Below are positions 49,464-58,665 of a stretch of 64,000 nt of DNA, piece by piece. How positions within the stretch are numbered: the stretch's first letter is position 1; each line of letters opens with the position of its first letter. The stretch comes from JAGXQV01 sp964527565 (GTDB taxonomy: Bacteria > Pseudomonadota > Gammaproteobacteria > Burkholderiales > Sulfuricellaceae): the NCBI GenBank assembly GCA_964527565.1, contig CAZGOY010000002.1, forward strand, positions 62,001-126,000. Direction: 5' to 3'. A program made the position numbers and the translations under genes. Below the pieces are notes generated by a model. That model searched no databases, was not told the origin of the DNA, and saw only the letters and a list, made by a program, of their open reading frames with translations.

Positions 49464-50869
49464 TTCATCCTCGGATCGAACGCATCGCGCACGCTATCGG
49501 CAAACAGATTGGCCGCCAGCACCAGCGTGAACATGAAACTGAAGGCCGCCGCCAGCGACCACCACACCATCGGCTCGCGCGCCATTTCCAGACGCGCGGC
49601 ATTGATCATGTTGCCCCAGCTCTGGGTGGTGGGATCGACGCCGACGCCGACATAAGAGAGCACCGCCTCGGCCAGCACCAGCCCGGAAAAATCCAGCACC
49701 ACGGCAATCAGCACGATATGCATGACGTTGGGCAGGATATGGCGCAGGATGATGCGCAGATGCCCGACGCCGAAGGCTGCCGCCGCCTGAATGAAGTCGG
49801 CCTCGCGCAACTTCATCGCCTCGCCGCGCAACAGGCGGCACAGGCCGGTCCAACTGGTCACGCCGAGGATCAGGCAGAGAAACAGCAGACGCATGTCGGC
49901 GCGCGCATTGACGGTGTCGAAAGCCTCCGCGTTGCCGTCCATGTAGACCTGAAGCATCAGCACCGCCGCAGCGATCAGCAACACGCCGGGAATCGAATTC
50001 AGCGTGGTGTAAAGGTACTGGATGACATCGTCCACCCAGCCACGGAAATAACCCGCCGCAATCCCCAGCAACAAGGCAAAAGGCAGCATCACCAGAGTGG
50101 TGACGGTACCGATCACCAAGCCGGTACGGATGCTTTTCAGGGATAAATAGAACACGTCCTGCCCGACCTTGTCGGTGCCGAAAATATGGTAGTGAAACGA
50201 CAACGCCGCTGCCGCCGATGCGGCAAGCAAAATCCCGCCCAGCGCCGTCAGAATGGTGCGCCACGGCAGGTCGTCATCCTGCCCATGCCGGATCAGGTGC
50301 CACGCCGCGCCAGCCGGAATTCCGCGCCGTCGCGCCAGCGTCAGCACCAGCAGCAGCACGCACCCCCACCACAACACCAGCCCGTGGAACACCCCCTTGG
50401 CAGCGGTAACGGCAATATCGCCCAGGCGTTCGTCCGGGCTTTCCAAGTGCGCCCCGCCGTATTTCAGGCGTGGGAAGGCCCGCGCCTGCCCGCCATCCGG
50501 CAGTTCCGTGGTTTCCTTGGCGTAAAGGTGCAGAGCGAACGGGGCGGAATAGGTTTTTTCCGTGTGCTTGCGCAAGGAAGTCGCCATCAGGTCAAAAACG
50601 CTCAGCACTTCCGGCGAATACTGGCGCGCTCCGCCGTTTTGGGCTTGCGGCAGGGAGAACCGCAGATGCAGCGAATCCAGCAGGCCAATCGCGGTGAAGG
50701 CCGCCAAGACCACGGCGGAAACCATGCCCACCCGGCTGCGCGCCACCTTGCGCCAAGGGGCGACGAGGTGCTCGTGGCGCCGGATGCGCCAGGCATAGAA
50801 AACCACCCCGGCCACCAGCAGCCAGATCAGGGCATCGGTCCACAACAGGACAGGCTTGAACAGGATCAT
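49460..50869 (-). CDS. yejE: YejE-like peptide ABC transporter permease
   Basis: ATG 50869 (MILFKPVLLWTDALIW) overlaps the YejB stop by ATGA and gives 469 residues; the frame is open much further upstream but inside yejB. It is a DppC-like inner-membrane permease with an enlarged N-terminal part. The permease core includes GTDKVGQDVFYLSLKSIRTGL, an EAA-type loop FGVGHLRIILRHILPN, and a C-terminal LFADSVRDAFDPR. It partners YejB in the peptide import channel. Confidence 0.93.
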   Translation of the reverse strand: MILFKPVLLWTDALIWLLVAGVVFYAWRIRRHEHLVAPWRKVARSRVGMVSAVVLAAFTAIGLLDSLHLRFSLPQAQNGGARQYSPEVLSVFDLMATSLRKHTEKTYSAPFALHLYAKETTELPDGGQARAFPRLKYGGAHLESPDERLGDIAVTAAKGVFHGLVLWWGCVLLLVLTLARRRGIPAGAAWHLIRHGQDDDLPWRTILTALGGILLAASAAAALSFHYHIFGTDKVGQDVFYLSLKSIRTGLVIGTVTTLVMLPFALLLGIAAGYFRGWVDDVIQYLYTTLNSIPGVLLIAAAVLMLQVYMDGNAEAFDTVNARADMRLLFLCLILGVTSWTGLCRLLRGEAMKLREADFIQAAAAFGVGHLRIILRHILPNVMHIVLIAVVLDFSGLVLAEAVLSYVGVGVDPTTQSWGNMINAARLEMAREPMVWWSLAAAFSFMFTLVLAANLFADSVRDAFDPRMK

Positions 50870-51843
50870 TCGAGACGTATCCGCGGGTCGACCAGGGTAT
50901 AAGAAATATCCGTCAGCACCAGCCCGACGATGTACAGGAAGGAACCGAGAAACACCATGGCGCGCACCACGGCAAAATCCTGCGCGTTGATGGCGTCGAT
51001 GGTATAGCTGCCCAAGCCGGGAATGCCGAAAAACGATTCGCTCACCAGACTGCCCATGAACAGCAGCGGAATCACCACCACCACCCCGGTCAGGATGGGA
51101 ATCATGGCGTTCTTCAATACGTGGCCGAACAGCACGGCAAGCTCCGACAGCCCCTTGGCGCGCGCGGTGCGCACGTAGTCCTTGTTGGCTTCTTCGAGAA
51201 AGATGGTGCGATACCAGCGCGCGCCGCTGCCGATGCCGCTCACCACCCCGATCAGCACCGGCAGGATGAGAAACTTGAAGGCATCTGCGCCGCCCTCGAA
51301 ACCGGAAATCGGCACCAGATGCCACATCTTGCTCACCAGATATTGCCCGCCGATGATGTAGAACAAGCCGGAAACCGACATCATCGCCACGCATAGCACC
51401 ACCCCGGAAAAGTCGATGTAGGTGGCGCGGAAAAACGCCATCAGCATGGCAAAGGTGATATTCACCGCCAACCCCACCAGCAGCACCGGCAGGGCGATGG
51501 ACAGGCTCGGCCACATGCGCGCGCGAATGTCGCGTCCGATGTCGCGTCCTTCATCCGAACGCCCGAATTCAAAGGCGAACATGCTCACCGACTTCTCGAA
51601 AAAAATGGTCTCGCCGGCCTTGTCCACCCCGCTTGCCGCACTGTTCCACAGCAGCGGCTTGTCGTAGCCGCGTTCCCCCTTCCACTTGGCGATGGCTTCC
51701 GGCGTGACGTGCTTGACGCCCAGGTGAATGCGCGCCATATCGTCGGGAGTATTGACCACGAAAAACAAGGCAAAGGTGAGCAGGTTCACCCCGACCAGGA
51801 TGGGGATGGCGTAGAGGAGGCGGCGCAGAATGTAGGCGATCAC
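50866..51843 (-). CDS. yejB: YejB-like peptide ABC transporter permease
   Basis: GTG 51843 overlaps the TGA of the solute-binding protein gene (GTGA) and yields 325 residues starting VIAYILRRLLYAIPILVGVNLLTF. This is the DppB-like N-terminal segment, followed by six hydrophobic segments. The loop KDYVRTARAKGLSELAVLFGHVLKNAMIP corresponds to the EAA motif that contacts the ATPase. It forms the importer pore with YejE. Confidence 0.93.
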   Translation of the reverse strand: MIAYILRRLLYAIPILVGVNLLTFALFFVVNTPDDMARIHLGVKHVTPEAIAKWKGERGYDKPLLWNSAASGVDKAGETIFFEKSVSMFAFEFGRSDEGRDIGRDIRARMWPSLSIALPVLLVGLAVNITFAMLMAFFRATYIDFSGVVLCVAMMSVSGLFYIIGGQYLVSKMWHLVPISGFEGGADAFKFLILPVLIGVVSGIGSGARWYRTIFLEEANKDYVRTARAKGLSELAVLFGHVLKNAMIPILTGVVVVIPLLFMGSLVSESFFGIPGLGSYTIDAINAQDFAVVRAMVFLGSFLYIVGLVLTDISYTLVDPRIRLE

Positions 51844-54011
51844 CGGGCGGTTCCCCGTTCTTTGCGCCGCCAGGCGGTCAGCGCCGGGGCCATGGCCGCC
51901 GCCAGCACAGCCAGCAACACCCCGGCCGGCCACCAGATGGGCGGGTTCCACTCGCTGCGTTTTATGGTGCGCAGGGCGCTATCGATACGCGCGTATTTCA
52001 GGCTGTTATTGGCCATCAGATTGGGTTTCTGGTTTTGATACCAGGCATGGTTGAGGCTGTATTGCTTGGGATGGAACCCCCAGATCCACGGCGCATCACG
52101 GCGTGCGATAACCAGCATCTCGTCGATGATGCGCTGGCGTTCCGGGCTGTTGTCCATGTTCTTCATTTTCTCGAACAGACGGTCGAATTCGGGATTCTCG
52201 TAGTTCGCCGAATTCTCGCCGTCCTTACCGACGCGCGCATTCGGGCCATACAGCAGGAAGAGGAAATTTTCCGGGTCGGGATAGTCGGCGTTCCAGCCCC
52301 AATGGAAAATCTGCGCGTTGCCCTTGCGTATCTTGTCCTGGAAGCGGTTGTAATCAGTGTTGCGCACCACCAGTTGCACGTCGAGTTTCTGGAACTGCTT
52401 GCGTATCCAGTCGAGGCGCGCCTTGTCGTCAGGCCCGCCGGCAGTAAGATCAAGATAGAGCAGCAATGGCTTGCCGGTCTTTTCATCGCGCCCGCCGGGA
52501 TAACCCGCCTCCGCCAGCAGCCGCCGCGCTTCATCGATGGACTTGCGCCGCGCCTGGCCCTGCGCCCATTCGTAAACCTGGGGATTGATGCCCGCCGCGC
52601 CGTCACGGAAACCGAAGATGCCCGGCGGCAACGGCCCCTGCGCCGGAATGCCGCGCCCATTGGCAAAAATCGAGATGAATTCCTCGTAATCCATGACAAT
52701 GGAAATCGCCTGCCGGAGCTTGCGTCCGCGTTCCGATAAGCCCCCCACCACCGGGTCGAGCATGTTGAACCCGTAATAATAGTTGGTCGCCGTCACCGTG
52801 GTCTGCAACTGGATACCCTTGTCACGCATCAGGTCGGTGACGTCGGCCTCGCCCTGGGTGGTCACGCGCACCGCCTGGTCGAAGCTGTCCGAACTGATGC
52901 CGGAGGCGTCGTAATAGCCTTGCAGGAACTTGTTCCAGTAGGGAATGCTTTCCTTTTCCAGGCTGAATATCACCTTGTCGATGAACGGCAACGGTTTGCC
53001 CGCGTCGCGCAGCAGGCCGACGGCGGCGTCCTGCGCTTCGCCCTCGGTCGGGTAGCTCTCGCCGTGGAAAAACGGGTTTCTTTCCAGCACCATGCGCCGG
53101 TTGGGATCGTTCTCGGCCAGAAGGTAGGGGCCGGTGCCGATGGGGTACCAGTCGAGGGTGAGATTCTTTTCCGCCATGCCCGGCTGGTTGTAGAAATGTT
53201 CGGCCTCGGGCGGCACCGGCGCGAAAAACGGCATCGCCAGCCAATACTGGAATTGCGGATATTTTCCTTTCAGCTTCACGCGGTAGGTATAGCGGTCGAG
53301 CGCCTGCGCCCCTTCCAGCGGGGTATTTTCGAGGTCGAGACGCCCTTCCCTGGCGGTTGTCGCCAGCGTTTTGGCATATTCCTTCAGGCCGACGATATAT
53401 TCGTTCATCACCCCGAGTATCGGCGAATGCAGCTTGGGGTGCGCCAGCCGCTTGATCTGGAAGACGTAATCGGCGGCCACCAGCTCGCGCGTTCCGGTCT
53501 GCGGAAAATCCGCCAGCGTGTGAACCTTCGCCAGTTCGTGCGCGCCAAGCTGGTGATAAAGGAAATGGCCTTCCTGGTCCTTGGCGAATGCCGGGTGCGG
53601 CTGGTAGCGGATGCCCGGCTTGATGCGGATATCCCAGATGCTGAACGCCACGGCGGCGGCGGGCGCATCCTGCGGCAGGATTTTCCCTTGCGCATCGACG
53701 AAACGCGGCTGGGGCATTTCCGCTGCCGCCAGCGGAATCAGGGTATAAGGGCGCTTGAGGTAGTGATATTGCAGCGGCGGCTCGTAAATCTGCGCGGTAA
53801 AGGTGATTTCATTGGAACTGTAGGACTGCACCGGATCAAGGTGCTTGGGACGCGACGAAAAGGAAGAATAGAGGATGTTTCTGCCTTCATCAGCGACCGG
53901 ATAGGGGTTGTTCCACGGGGTATCGCTACACCCGGCCAGCGGCAAGGCCAGCAAAGTCGGCAACAGCAAGAAGCGGGCGCCATCCAGCGCCCGCCCAACC
54001 ATGCTTCGCAT
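51840..54011 (-). CDS. yejA: YejA-like extracellular solute-binding lipoprotein
   Basis: A 723-residue family 5 solute-binding protein with an N-terminal lipobox (LPLAGCSD) and a mature part matching peptide-binding proteins. An unusual C-terminal hydrophobic segment (GVLLAVLAAAMAPALTAW) is followed by basic residues, suggesting a second membrane anchor. The likely ligand is an oligopeptide or microcin-like compound, by analogy with YejABEF. The gene starts 11 nt after fabI and is coupled to yejB. Confidence 0.9.
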   Translation of the reverse strand: MRSMVGRALDGARFLLLPTLLALPLAGCSDTPWNNPYPVADEGRNILYSSFSSRPKHLDPVQSYSSNEITFTAQIYEPPLQYHYLKRPYTLIPLAAAEMPQPRFVDAQGKILPQDAPAAAVAFSIWDIRIKPGIRYQPHPAFAKDQEGHFLYHQLGAHELAKVHTLADFPQTGTRELVAADYVFQIKRLAHPKLHSPILGVMNEYIVGLKEYAKTLATTAREGRLDLENTPLEGAQALDRYTYRVKLKGKYPQFQYWLAMPFFAPVPPEAEHFYNQPGMAEKNLTLDWYPIGTGPYLLAENDPNRRMVLERNPFFHGESYPTEGEAQDAAVGLLRDAGKPLPFIDKVIFSLEKESIPYWNKFLQGYYDASGISSDSFDQAVRVTTQGEADVTDLMRDKGIQLQTTVTATNYYYGFNMLDPVVGGLSERGRKLRQAISIVMDYEEFISIFANGRGIPAQGPLPPGIFGFRDGAAGINPQVYEWAQGQARRKSIDEARRLLAEAGYPGGRDEKTGKPLLLYLDLTAGGPDDKARLDWIRKQFQKLDVQLVVRNTDYNRFQDKIRKGNAQIFHWGWNADYPDPENFLFLLYGPNARVGKDGENSANYENPEFDRLFEKMKNMDNSPERQRIIDEMLVIARRDAPWIWGFHPKQYSLNHAWYQNQKPNLMANNSLKYARIDSALRTIKRSEWNPPIWWPAGVLLAVLAAAMAPALTAWRRKERGTAR

Positions 54012-54022
54012 CTGGTAAAGCC

Positions 54023-54826
54023 TCAGTTTCCGGCAGCCGCTTCCTCGGCATTACCCAGCGCGGTGATGTTGAAACCGCCATCGACATAGGTAATCTCGCC
54101 GGTCATGCCGCTTGCCAGGTCGCTGCACAGGAAAGCCGCGACGTTGCCGACTTCCTCAATGCTCACGTTGCGCCGCATCGGCGCATGTTTTTCGTTGTAA
54201 GACAAAAGCTTGCCGAAATCCGAGATGCCGCTGGCCGCCAGCGTCTTGATCGGTCCGGCGGACAGGCCGTTCACGCGGATACCCTGCGGCCCGAGGCTGG
54301 AAGCCATATAGCGCACGTTGGCCTCCAGGCTAGCCTTGGCCAAGCCCATCACGTTGTAATGCGGCACCGTGCGTTCGGCGCCGAGATAGGACAAGGTCAA
54401 CAGGGAGGCGTTGCGCCCCGCCATCATCGGCAAGCCGGCCTTGGCCAGGGCGGTGAAACTGTAGGAGCTGATGTCGTGGGCGATGCGAAAATTCTCGCGC
54501 GTCACGGAACTCACGTAATCCCCCGCCAGCGCCGCCTTGGGAACGAAGGCGATGGAATGCACGATGCAATCCAGGCCGTCCCAGTGCTTGCCCAGGTCGG
54601 CGAAAAGCTGTTCGATCTGCTCGTCGCTGCCGACATCGCAGGGAAAAACCAGGTCGGTGCCGAATTCCTTCGCCAAGTCGCTCACCCGCTCCCTGATCTT
54701 GTCGTTCTGATAGGTAAAGGCCAGGTCGGCACCCTCGCGCTTCATCGCGGCGGCAATGCCGTAGGCGATGGAGCGGTTGCTGATCAAGCCGGTAATCAAT
54801 GCGCGTTTGTTTGCCAGAAAACCCAT
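54023..54826 (-). CDS. fabI: Enoyl-[acyl-carrier-protein] reductase (NADH)
   Basis: ATG 54826 with AAGGGA at 6 nt gives 267 residues (MGFLANKRALITGLISNRSIAYG). FabI features include the ITGLISNRSIAYGIA nucleotide-binding loop, SIAFVPKAAL, and catalytic YNVMGLAK (Tyr-x6-Lys) in HYNVMGLAKASLE. It reduces enoyl-ACP in fatty-acid elongation. An in-frame extension to 54940 is probably not coding. It is followed at 11 nt by the yej operon. Confidence 0.97.
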   Translation of the reverse strand: MGFLANKRALITGLISNRSIAYGIAAAMKREGADLAFTYQNDKIRERVSDLAKEFGTDLVFPCDVGSDEQIEQLFADLGKHWDGLDCIVHSIAFVPKAALAGDYVSSVTRENFRIAHDISSYSFTALAKAGLPMMAGRNASLLTLSYLGAERTVPHYNVMGLAKASLEANVRYMASSLGPQGIRVNGLSAGPIKTLAASGISDFGKLLSYNEKHAPMRRNVSIEEVGNVAAFLCSDLASGMTGEITYVDGGFNITALGNAEEAAAGN

Positions 54827-55061
54827 GTTCGTCCCTTCCATACTGTGGATTGCAGAAATCCCGTGGATCGTTGAATTCAGGAAGCGCGCATTATACCCCA
54901 CGGGGAAATTTTTCACCTGCGGGTCGGCCAGCGAACGCATGGCGCATTGTCCCTTCTTGCCATACGGGAATGCTTACAGTATGTTGACACTCTTGCCGCA
55001 CGCCACTCATGCCGACCTGGTTTGATGATGCGCGGGATAAACAAAAAAATCGGGGAAAACA

Positions 55062-55535
55062 ATGCGCTTTTTCTGGAAAATGCTGCCGCTGCTGACGGCG
55101 GGAATTTTCATTCTGCCTGTCGGCGTATCGGCGGCAAACGACGATGTGCCGCTCAACCTGGTCGGCGCTTCGGTCATCGCGGCGGAACAGGCGCGCGCCC
55201 TGGCAGGCAAGGCGCGCTTTATCGATACCCGCATACTCCATGATTACCTGGCCGGACACCTCCCCGGCGCCGTCCATATTCACTACAAGGAACGCTCGGC
55301 GCGTTCGGCGGGTTTCGAGCCGGCACTGGACGACGTGCCCGCCTTTGTGGCCCGCCTGCGCAAATTCGTGCCGGGGCGCGACACCCCTCTGGTGTTCTAT
55401 TGTAACGGCGTGTCCTGCTGGAAATCCTACAAGGGTGCGCGCGCCGCGCTGCACGACGGCTATCGCCAGGTCTACTGGTTCCGGGGCGGCATGAGGGAAT
55501 GGCAGGAACGCCGTTTCGAAACGGTTAGCGAATAA
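55062..55535 (+). CDS. Periplasmic rhodanese-like protein
   Basis: The 157-residue protein has a signal peptide (about 1-24, GVSA) and a single rhodanese domain with the active-site loop YCNGVSCWKSYKG, where the Cys would carry persulfide. DTRILHDYLAGHLPGAVHI marks the earlier structural part. It probably handles sulfur or selenium in the periplasm. It sits 2 nt before a GGDEF-EAL gene, suggesting a sensory link by operon context. Confidence 0.9.
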   Translation: MRFFWKMLPLLTAGIFILPVGVSAANDDVPLNLVGASVIAAEQARALAGKARFIDTRILHDYLAGHLPGAVHIHYKERSARSAGFEPALDDVPAFVARLRKFVPGRDTPLVFYCNGVSCWKSYKGARAALHDGYRQVYWFRGGMREWQERRFETVSE

Positions 55536-55537
55536 GC

Positions 55538-58351
55538 ATGCGTTTTTTTCCCAGGTCCATCAAATGGCAAATGGTGGTGGTTACAGCCATCGCCTTCCCG
55601 GTCACGCTGTTCGCCTTCGGCTGGCTGTCGCTGGGGCACGTGCGCGACAGTTCGCGAATTACCGCCGACTACCAGATGGCGCTGACCCGGCGCATTGCCC
55701 ACGAACTGGACTCCAAGCTGGAAACCGCGCAAAACGCACTGGTGGCGCTATCCCGGCAAGTTTCTCCCACCATCCTGCTGCACCATGAAATCAGCAAAAC
55801 CTGGCTAGACGAACGCACCAGTATCAAAGCGGCATTTTTTGACCAGGGACTTTTTCTGTTCGACCGGGAAGGCCGTCTTCTCGGCGCTTCCAGCGATATT
55901 TCCGATGCCGCCCTACCCCCCGAATTTTCCCGCTGGGTAAAACTGACTGCCCGCGTCGAAGAACCGATCATTTCCACCCCCTTCTGGAGCGGCGGCACAG
56001 CGCCGGAGGCGGGGTCACGCACCATGTTGTCGCTGGTCACCGCCCCGGTTACCGGGGAAAACGGAGAAACCCTGGGAGTGCTGGCGGGCGCGCTGAACAT
56101 GAACCGGGAAAACATGCTGGGCAGCGTGACGCGCCTCGCCTTGGGTGAAAGCGGGTATTTTTTCATGACTTCATGGGACAACACGCTGGTCATGCATCCC
56201 GACGCCAGCCTGCTGATGCGCAAGGATATCCACCCGGTACCGGCGGCTCTGCTGGAGCGTGCGTCCCACGGTTTTCGCGGCGCCGTGGAAACCACCGCGC
56301 AAAACGGCGAAGCCGTGCTATCCACGCTGACCAAACTGCAAAGCACCGGCTGGGTACTGGGCGCCAATCATCCGACCGGCGAGGCCTACGGTGCATTTCA
56401 CCAACAGCAGCGCGAGGTCGCCGCTTTTATCGGCCTCGGCATCGTCATCGCCTCGCTCATCACCTGGCTATTGATGCGTCTGTTCGTTACGCCGCTGGGG
56501 CGGCTCGCCGCCGACATTGAAGCCATCGACGTCAGCGGCGAACACTTGGCCCATGTCGAGGTCAGCGGCAGCGCCCTGGAAATCACCCGGCTGGCCAATA
56601 CCTTCAACCATCTTCTGGTGCGGCTCAACGAAGACCGTAAAAGGATGGCGCTTTCTGCCAGCGTCTTTGAAAACGCCCATGAAGGCATCATGATTACCGA
56701 TGCCGATTTGCACATCCTCTCGGCTAACACCGCCTTCACCAGCATCACCGGCTATCCGCTCGAGGAAGTGTGGGGAAAGAATCCCGCCATTCTCCGCTCG
56801 GGGCGCCACGACCAGGCCTTTTACCGGGAAATGTGGCACAGCATCGTCAGCCGCGACAGCTGGCGCGGCGAAATCTGGAACCGCCGCCGCAACGGCGAAA
56901 TTTACCCCGAGCTGCTCAACATCAACGCCGTGCGCAACGAAGACGGCGGCATCTCGCATTACGTCGCGATTTTCTCTGACATCACCGAAATCAAGAATAC
57001 CCAGAACATGCTCGAAGCGATGGCCACCACCGACGTGCTTACCGGCCTGCCCAACCGCGCCCTGCTTGCCGACCGGCTGGAACAGGCAATGGCCCATTCG
57101 CGCCGCCTGGACCGCCTGCTAGCCATCGCCTTCATCGACCTGGACGGTTTCAAGGCCGTCAACGACAGCGCCGGCCACCATTTCGGTGACCGCCTGCTGG
57201 TCGAAGTTGCGGAACGCTTCAAAATCCAGGCGCGCGCCGGCGATACCGTGGCTCGCCTGGGCGGCGACGAGTTTGTCCTGCTCATCACCGACGTGGTCGA
57301 ACAGGAGGAAATCCTCATCGCCTTGCAGCGCATTCTTCTGGACATCTCCCGGCCCTACGAGATTGACGGGCGCAACGTGAGTATCGGCGCCTCCATCGGC
57401 GTCACCCTCTTTCCGCACGACAACGCGGACCCGGAAACCCTGATCCGCCATGCCGACCAGGCCATGTATCAGGCCAAGAACGAAGGGCGCGGGCGCATCC
57501 ACATTTTCGATGCCGCCCACGACCGCGAAATCCAGACCCGCCACCAGCAGGTCGAACGCATCCGCGCGGGACTCCATGATGGCGAAATGCTGCTCTACTA
57601 CCAACCCAAGGTAAACATGCTCACCGGCCGCGTCATCGGTGCCGAAGCCCTGTTGCGCTGGCGCCACCCCGAACAGGGAATCCTGGCACCACCACAATTC
57701 CTATCGCTGTTTTTCGACCATGAAATCATCGTCGAAATCGGCGATTGGGTCATCATCCAGGCCCTGCGCCAGATGGAAGAATGGCAGGAATCCGCCGGAC
57801 TCACGCTACCGGTCAGCATCAACCTCTCCGCCCGCCACCTGATCCGCCCCGGCTTCGCCGAAGACCTGCGCAAACGCTTCCAGCGCCAACCCGCCCTGCT
57901 CCCGGAATGGCTGGAAATCGAAATCCTCGAATCCGACGCTCTCCTCGACATCGGCCACGTCCAGCGCACCATCGAGGAATGCCAGAGCTTCGGCGTGACT
58001 TTCGCTCTCGACGATTTCGGCACGGGCTATTCCTCGCTCGCCTATCTCAAGAACATCCCGGCGAACACCCTCAAAATTGACCGTTCCTTCGTCCACAACA
58101 TGCTCGACGACCCCGACGACCTCGCCATTGTCCAGGGCGTAGTGCAACTCGCCGAAGTTTTCGAGCGCCAGGTAGTCGCCGAAGGGGTGGAAACGCTCCA
58201 GCACGAAGCGGCCCTCGTCCACCTGGGCTGCACGCTGGCGCAAGGCTACGGCATCGCCCGCCCGATGCCTCCCGCCGACATCCCGGCATGGGTCATTGCC
58301 TATGAATCAGGCCAGGGCGGGATCAAGAACAAGCTGCGCAAGCTGACATAA
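55538..58351 (+). CDS. Membrane Cache-HAMP-PAS-GGDEF-EAL protein
   Basis: A 937-residue c-di-GMP protein. TM1 is at about 13-33, a Cache-type periplasmic sensor at about 40-285, TM2 near 290-310, then HAMP, PAS (about 370-490), GGDEF (RLGGDEF near 573 with RAGD I-site upstream) and EAL (EALLRW near 701, DDFGTGYSS, AEGVET). All key EAL residues and the GGDEF motif are present, so both activities are possible. It is 2 nt after the rhodanese gene and shares the GGDEF-EAL layout with the protein at 3605. Confidence 0.92.
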   Translation: MRFFPRSIKWQMVVVTAIAFPVTLFAFGWLSLGHVRDSSRITADYQMALTRRIAHELDSKLETAQNALVALSRQVSPTILLHHEISKTWLDERTSIKAAFFDQGLFLFDREGRLLGASSDISDAALPPEFSRWVKLTARVEEPIISTPFWSGGTAPEAGSRTMLSLVTAPVTGENGETLGVLAGALNMNRENMLGSVTRLALGESGYFFMTSWDNTLVMHPDASLLMRKDIHPVPAALLERASHGFRGAVETTAQNGEAVLSTLTKLQSTGWVLGANHPTGEAYGAFHQQQREVAAFIGLGIVIASLITWLLMRLFVTPLGRLAADIEAIDVSGEHLAHVEVSGSALEITRLANTFNHLLVRLNEDRKRMALSASVFENAHEGIMITDADLHILSANTAFTSITGYPLEEVWGKNPAILRSGRHDQAFYREMWHSIVSRDSWRGEIWNRRRNGEIYPELLNINAVRNEDGGISHYVAIFSDITEIKNTQNMLEAMATTDVLTGLPNRALLADRLEQAMAHSRRLDRLLAIAFIDLDGFKAVNDSAGHHFGDRLLVEVAERFKIQARAGDTVARLGGDEFVLLITDVVEQEEILIALQRILLDISRPYEIDGRNVSIGASIGVTLFPHDNADPETLIRHADQAMYQAKNEGRGRIHIFDAAHDREIQTRHQQVERIRAGLHDGEMLLYYQPKVNMLTGRVIGAEALLRWRHPEQGILAPPQFLSLFFDHEIIVEIGDWVIIQALRQMEEWQESAGLTLPVSINLSARHLIRPGFAEDLRKRFQRQPALLPEWLEIEILESDALLDIGHVQRTIEECQSFGVTFALDDFGTGYSSLAYLKNIPANTLKIDRSFVHNMLDDPDDLAIVQGVVQLAEVFERQVVAEGVETLQHEAALVHLGCTLAQGYGIARPMPPADIPAWVIAYESGQGGIKNKLRKLT

Positions 58352-58455
58352 CGGCAATCAATTCCCTCATTGCTCGCACCCTATCAAGCGGGATTACCCG
58401 CACATATCCGGGAAAAATTGCCATTTCTGCGCTCAGCCGGTAGAATGCGCGGCTT

Positions 58456-58532
58456 CGGGGTGTAGCGTAGCCTGGTAGCGCGCCTGGTTTGGGACCAGGA
58501 TGTCGGGAGTTCGAATCTCTCCACCCCGACCA
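58456..58532 (+). tRNA. tRNA-Pro (UGG)
   Basis: 77 nt cloverleaf: acceptor CGGGGTG pairs with CACCCCG, the anticodon loop TTTGGGA contains TGG, a TTCGAAT T-loop is present, and CCA is encoded at the 3' end. Confidence 0.95.
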
Positions 58533-58548
58533 GTTTCGCCGTCTTGAA

Positions 58549-58625
58549 GTGCCCGTAGCTCAACCGGATAGAGCACCAGCCTTCTAAGCTGGGGGTTGCG
58601 GGTTCGATTCCTGCCGGGCACGCCA
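58549..58625 (+). tRNA. tRNA-Arg (UCU)
   Basis: 77 nt cloverleaf starting GTGCCCG and pairing with CGGGCAC, anticodon loop CTTCTAA containing TCT, T-loop TTCGATT, encoded CCA. It follows tRNA-Pro by 16 nt and precedes purL by 40 nt. Confidence 0.94.
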
Positions 58626-58665
58626 TATTGAATCAGTAACCCCTGATCTTTCGCGGATTCCTGTC

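Noticed and set aside
58456..58625. tRNA pair as an integration site for a mobile element
   Set aside because: No integrase, no duplicated tRNA end and no foreign-looking genes lie beside it.
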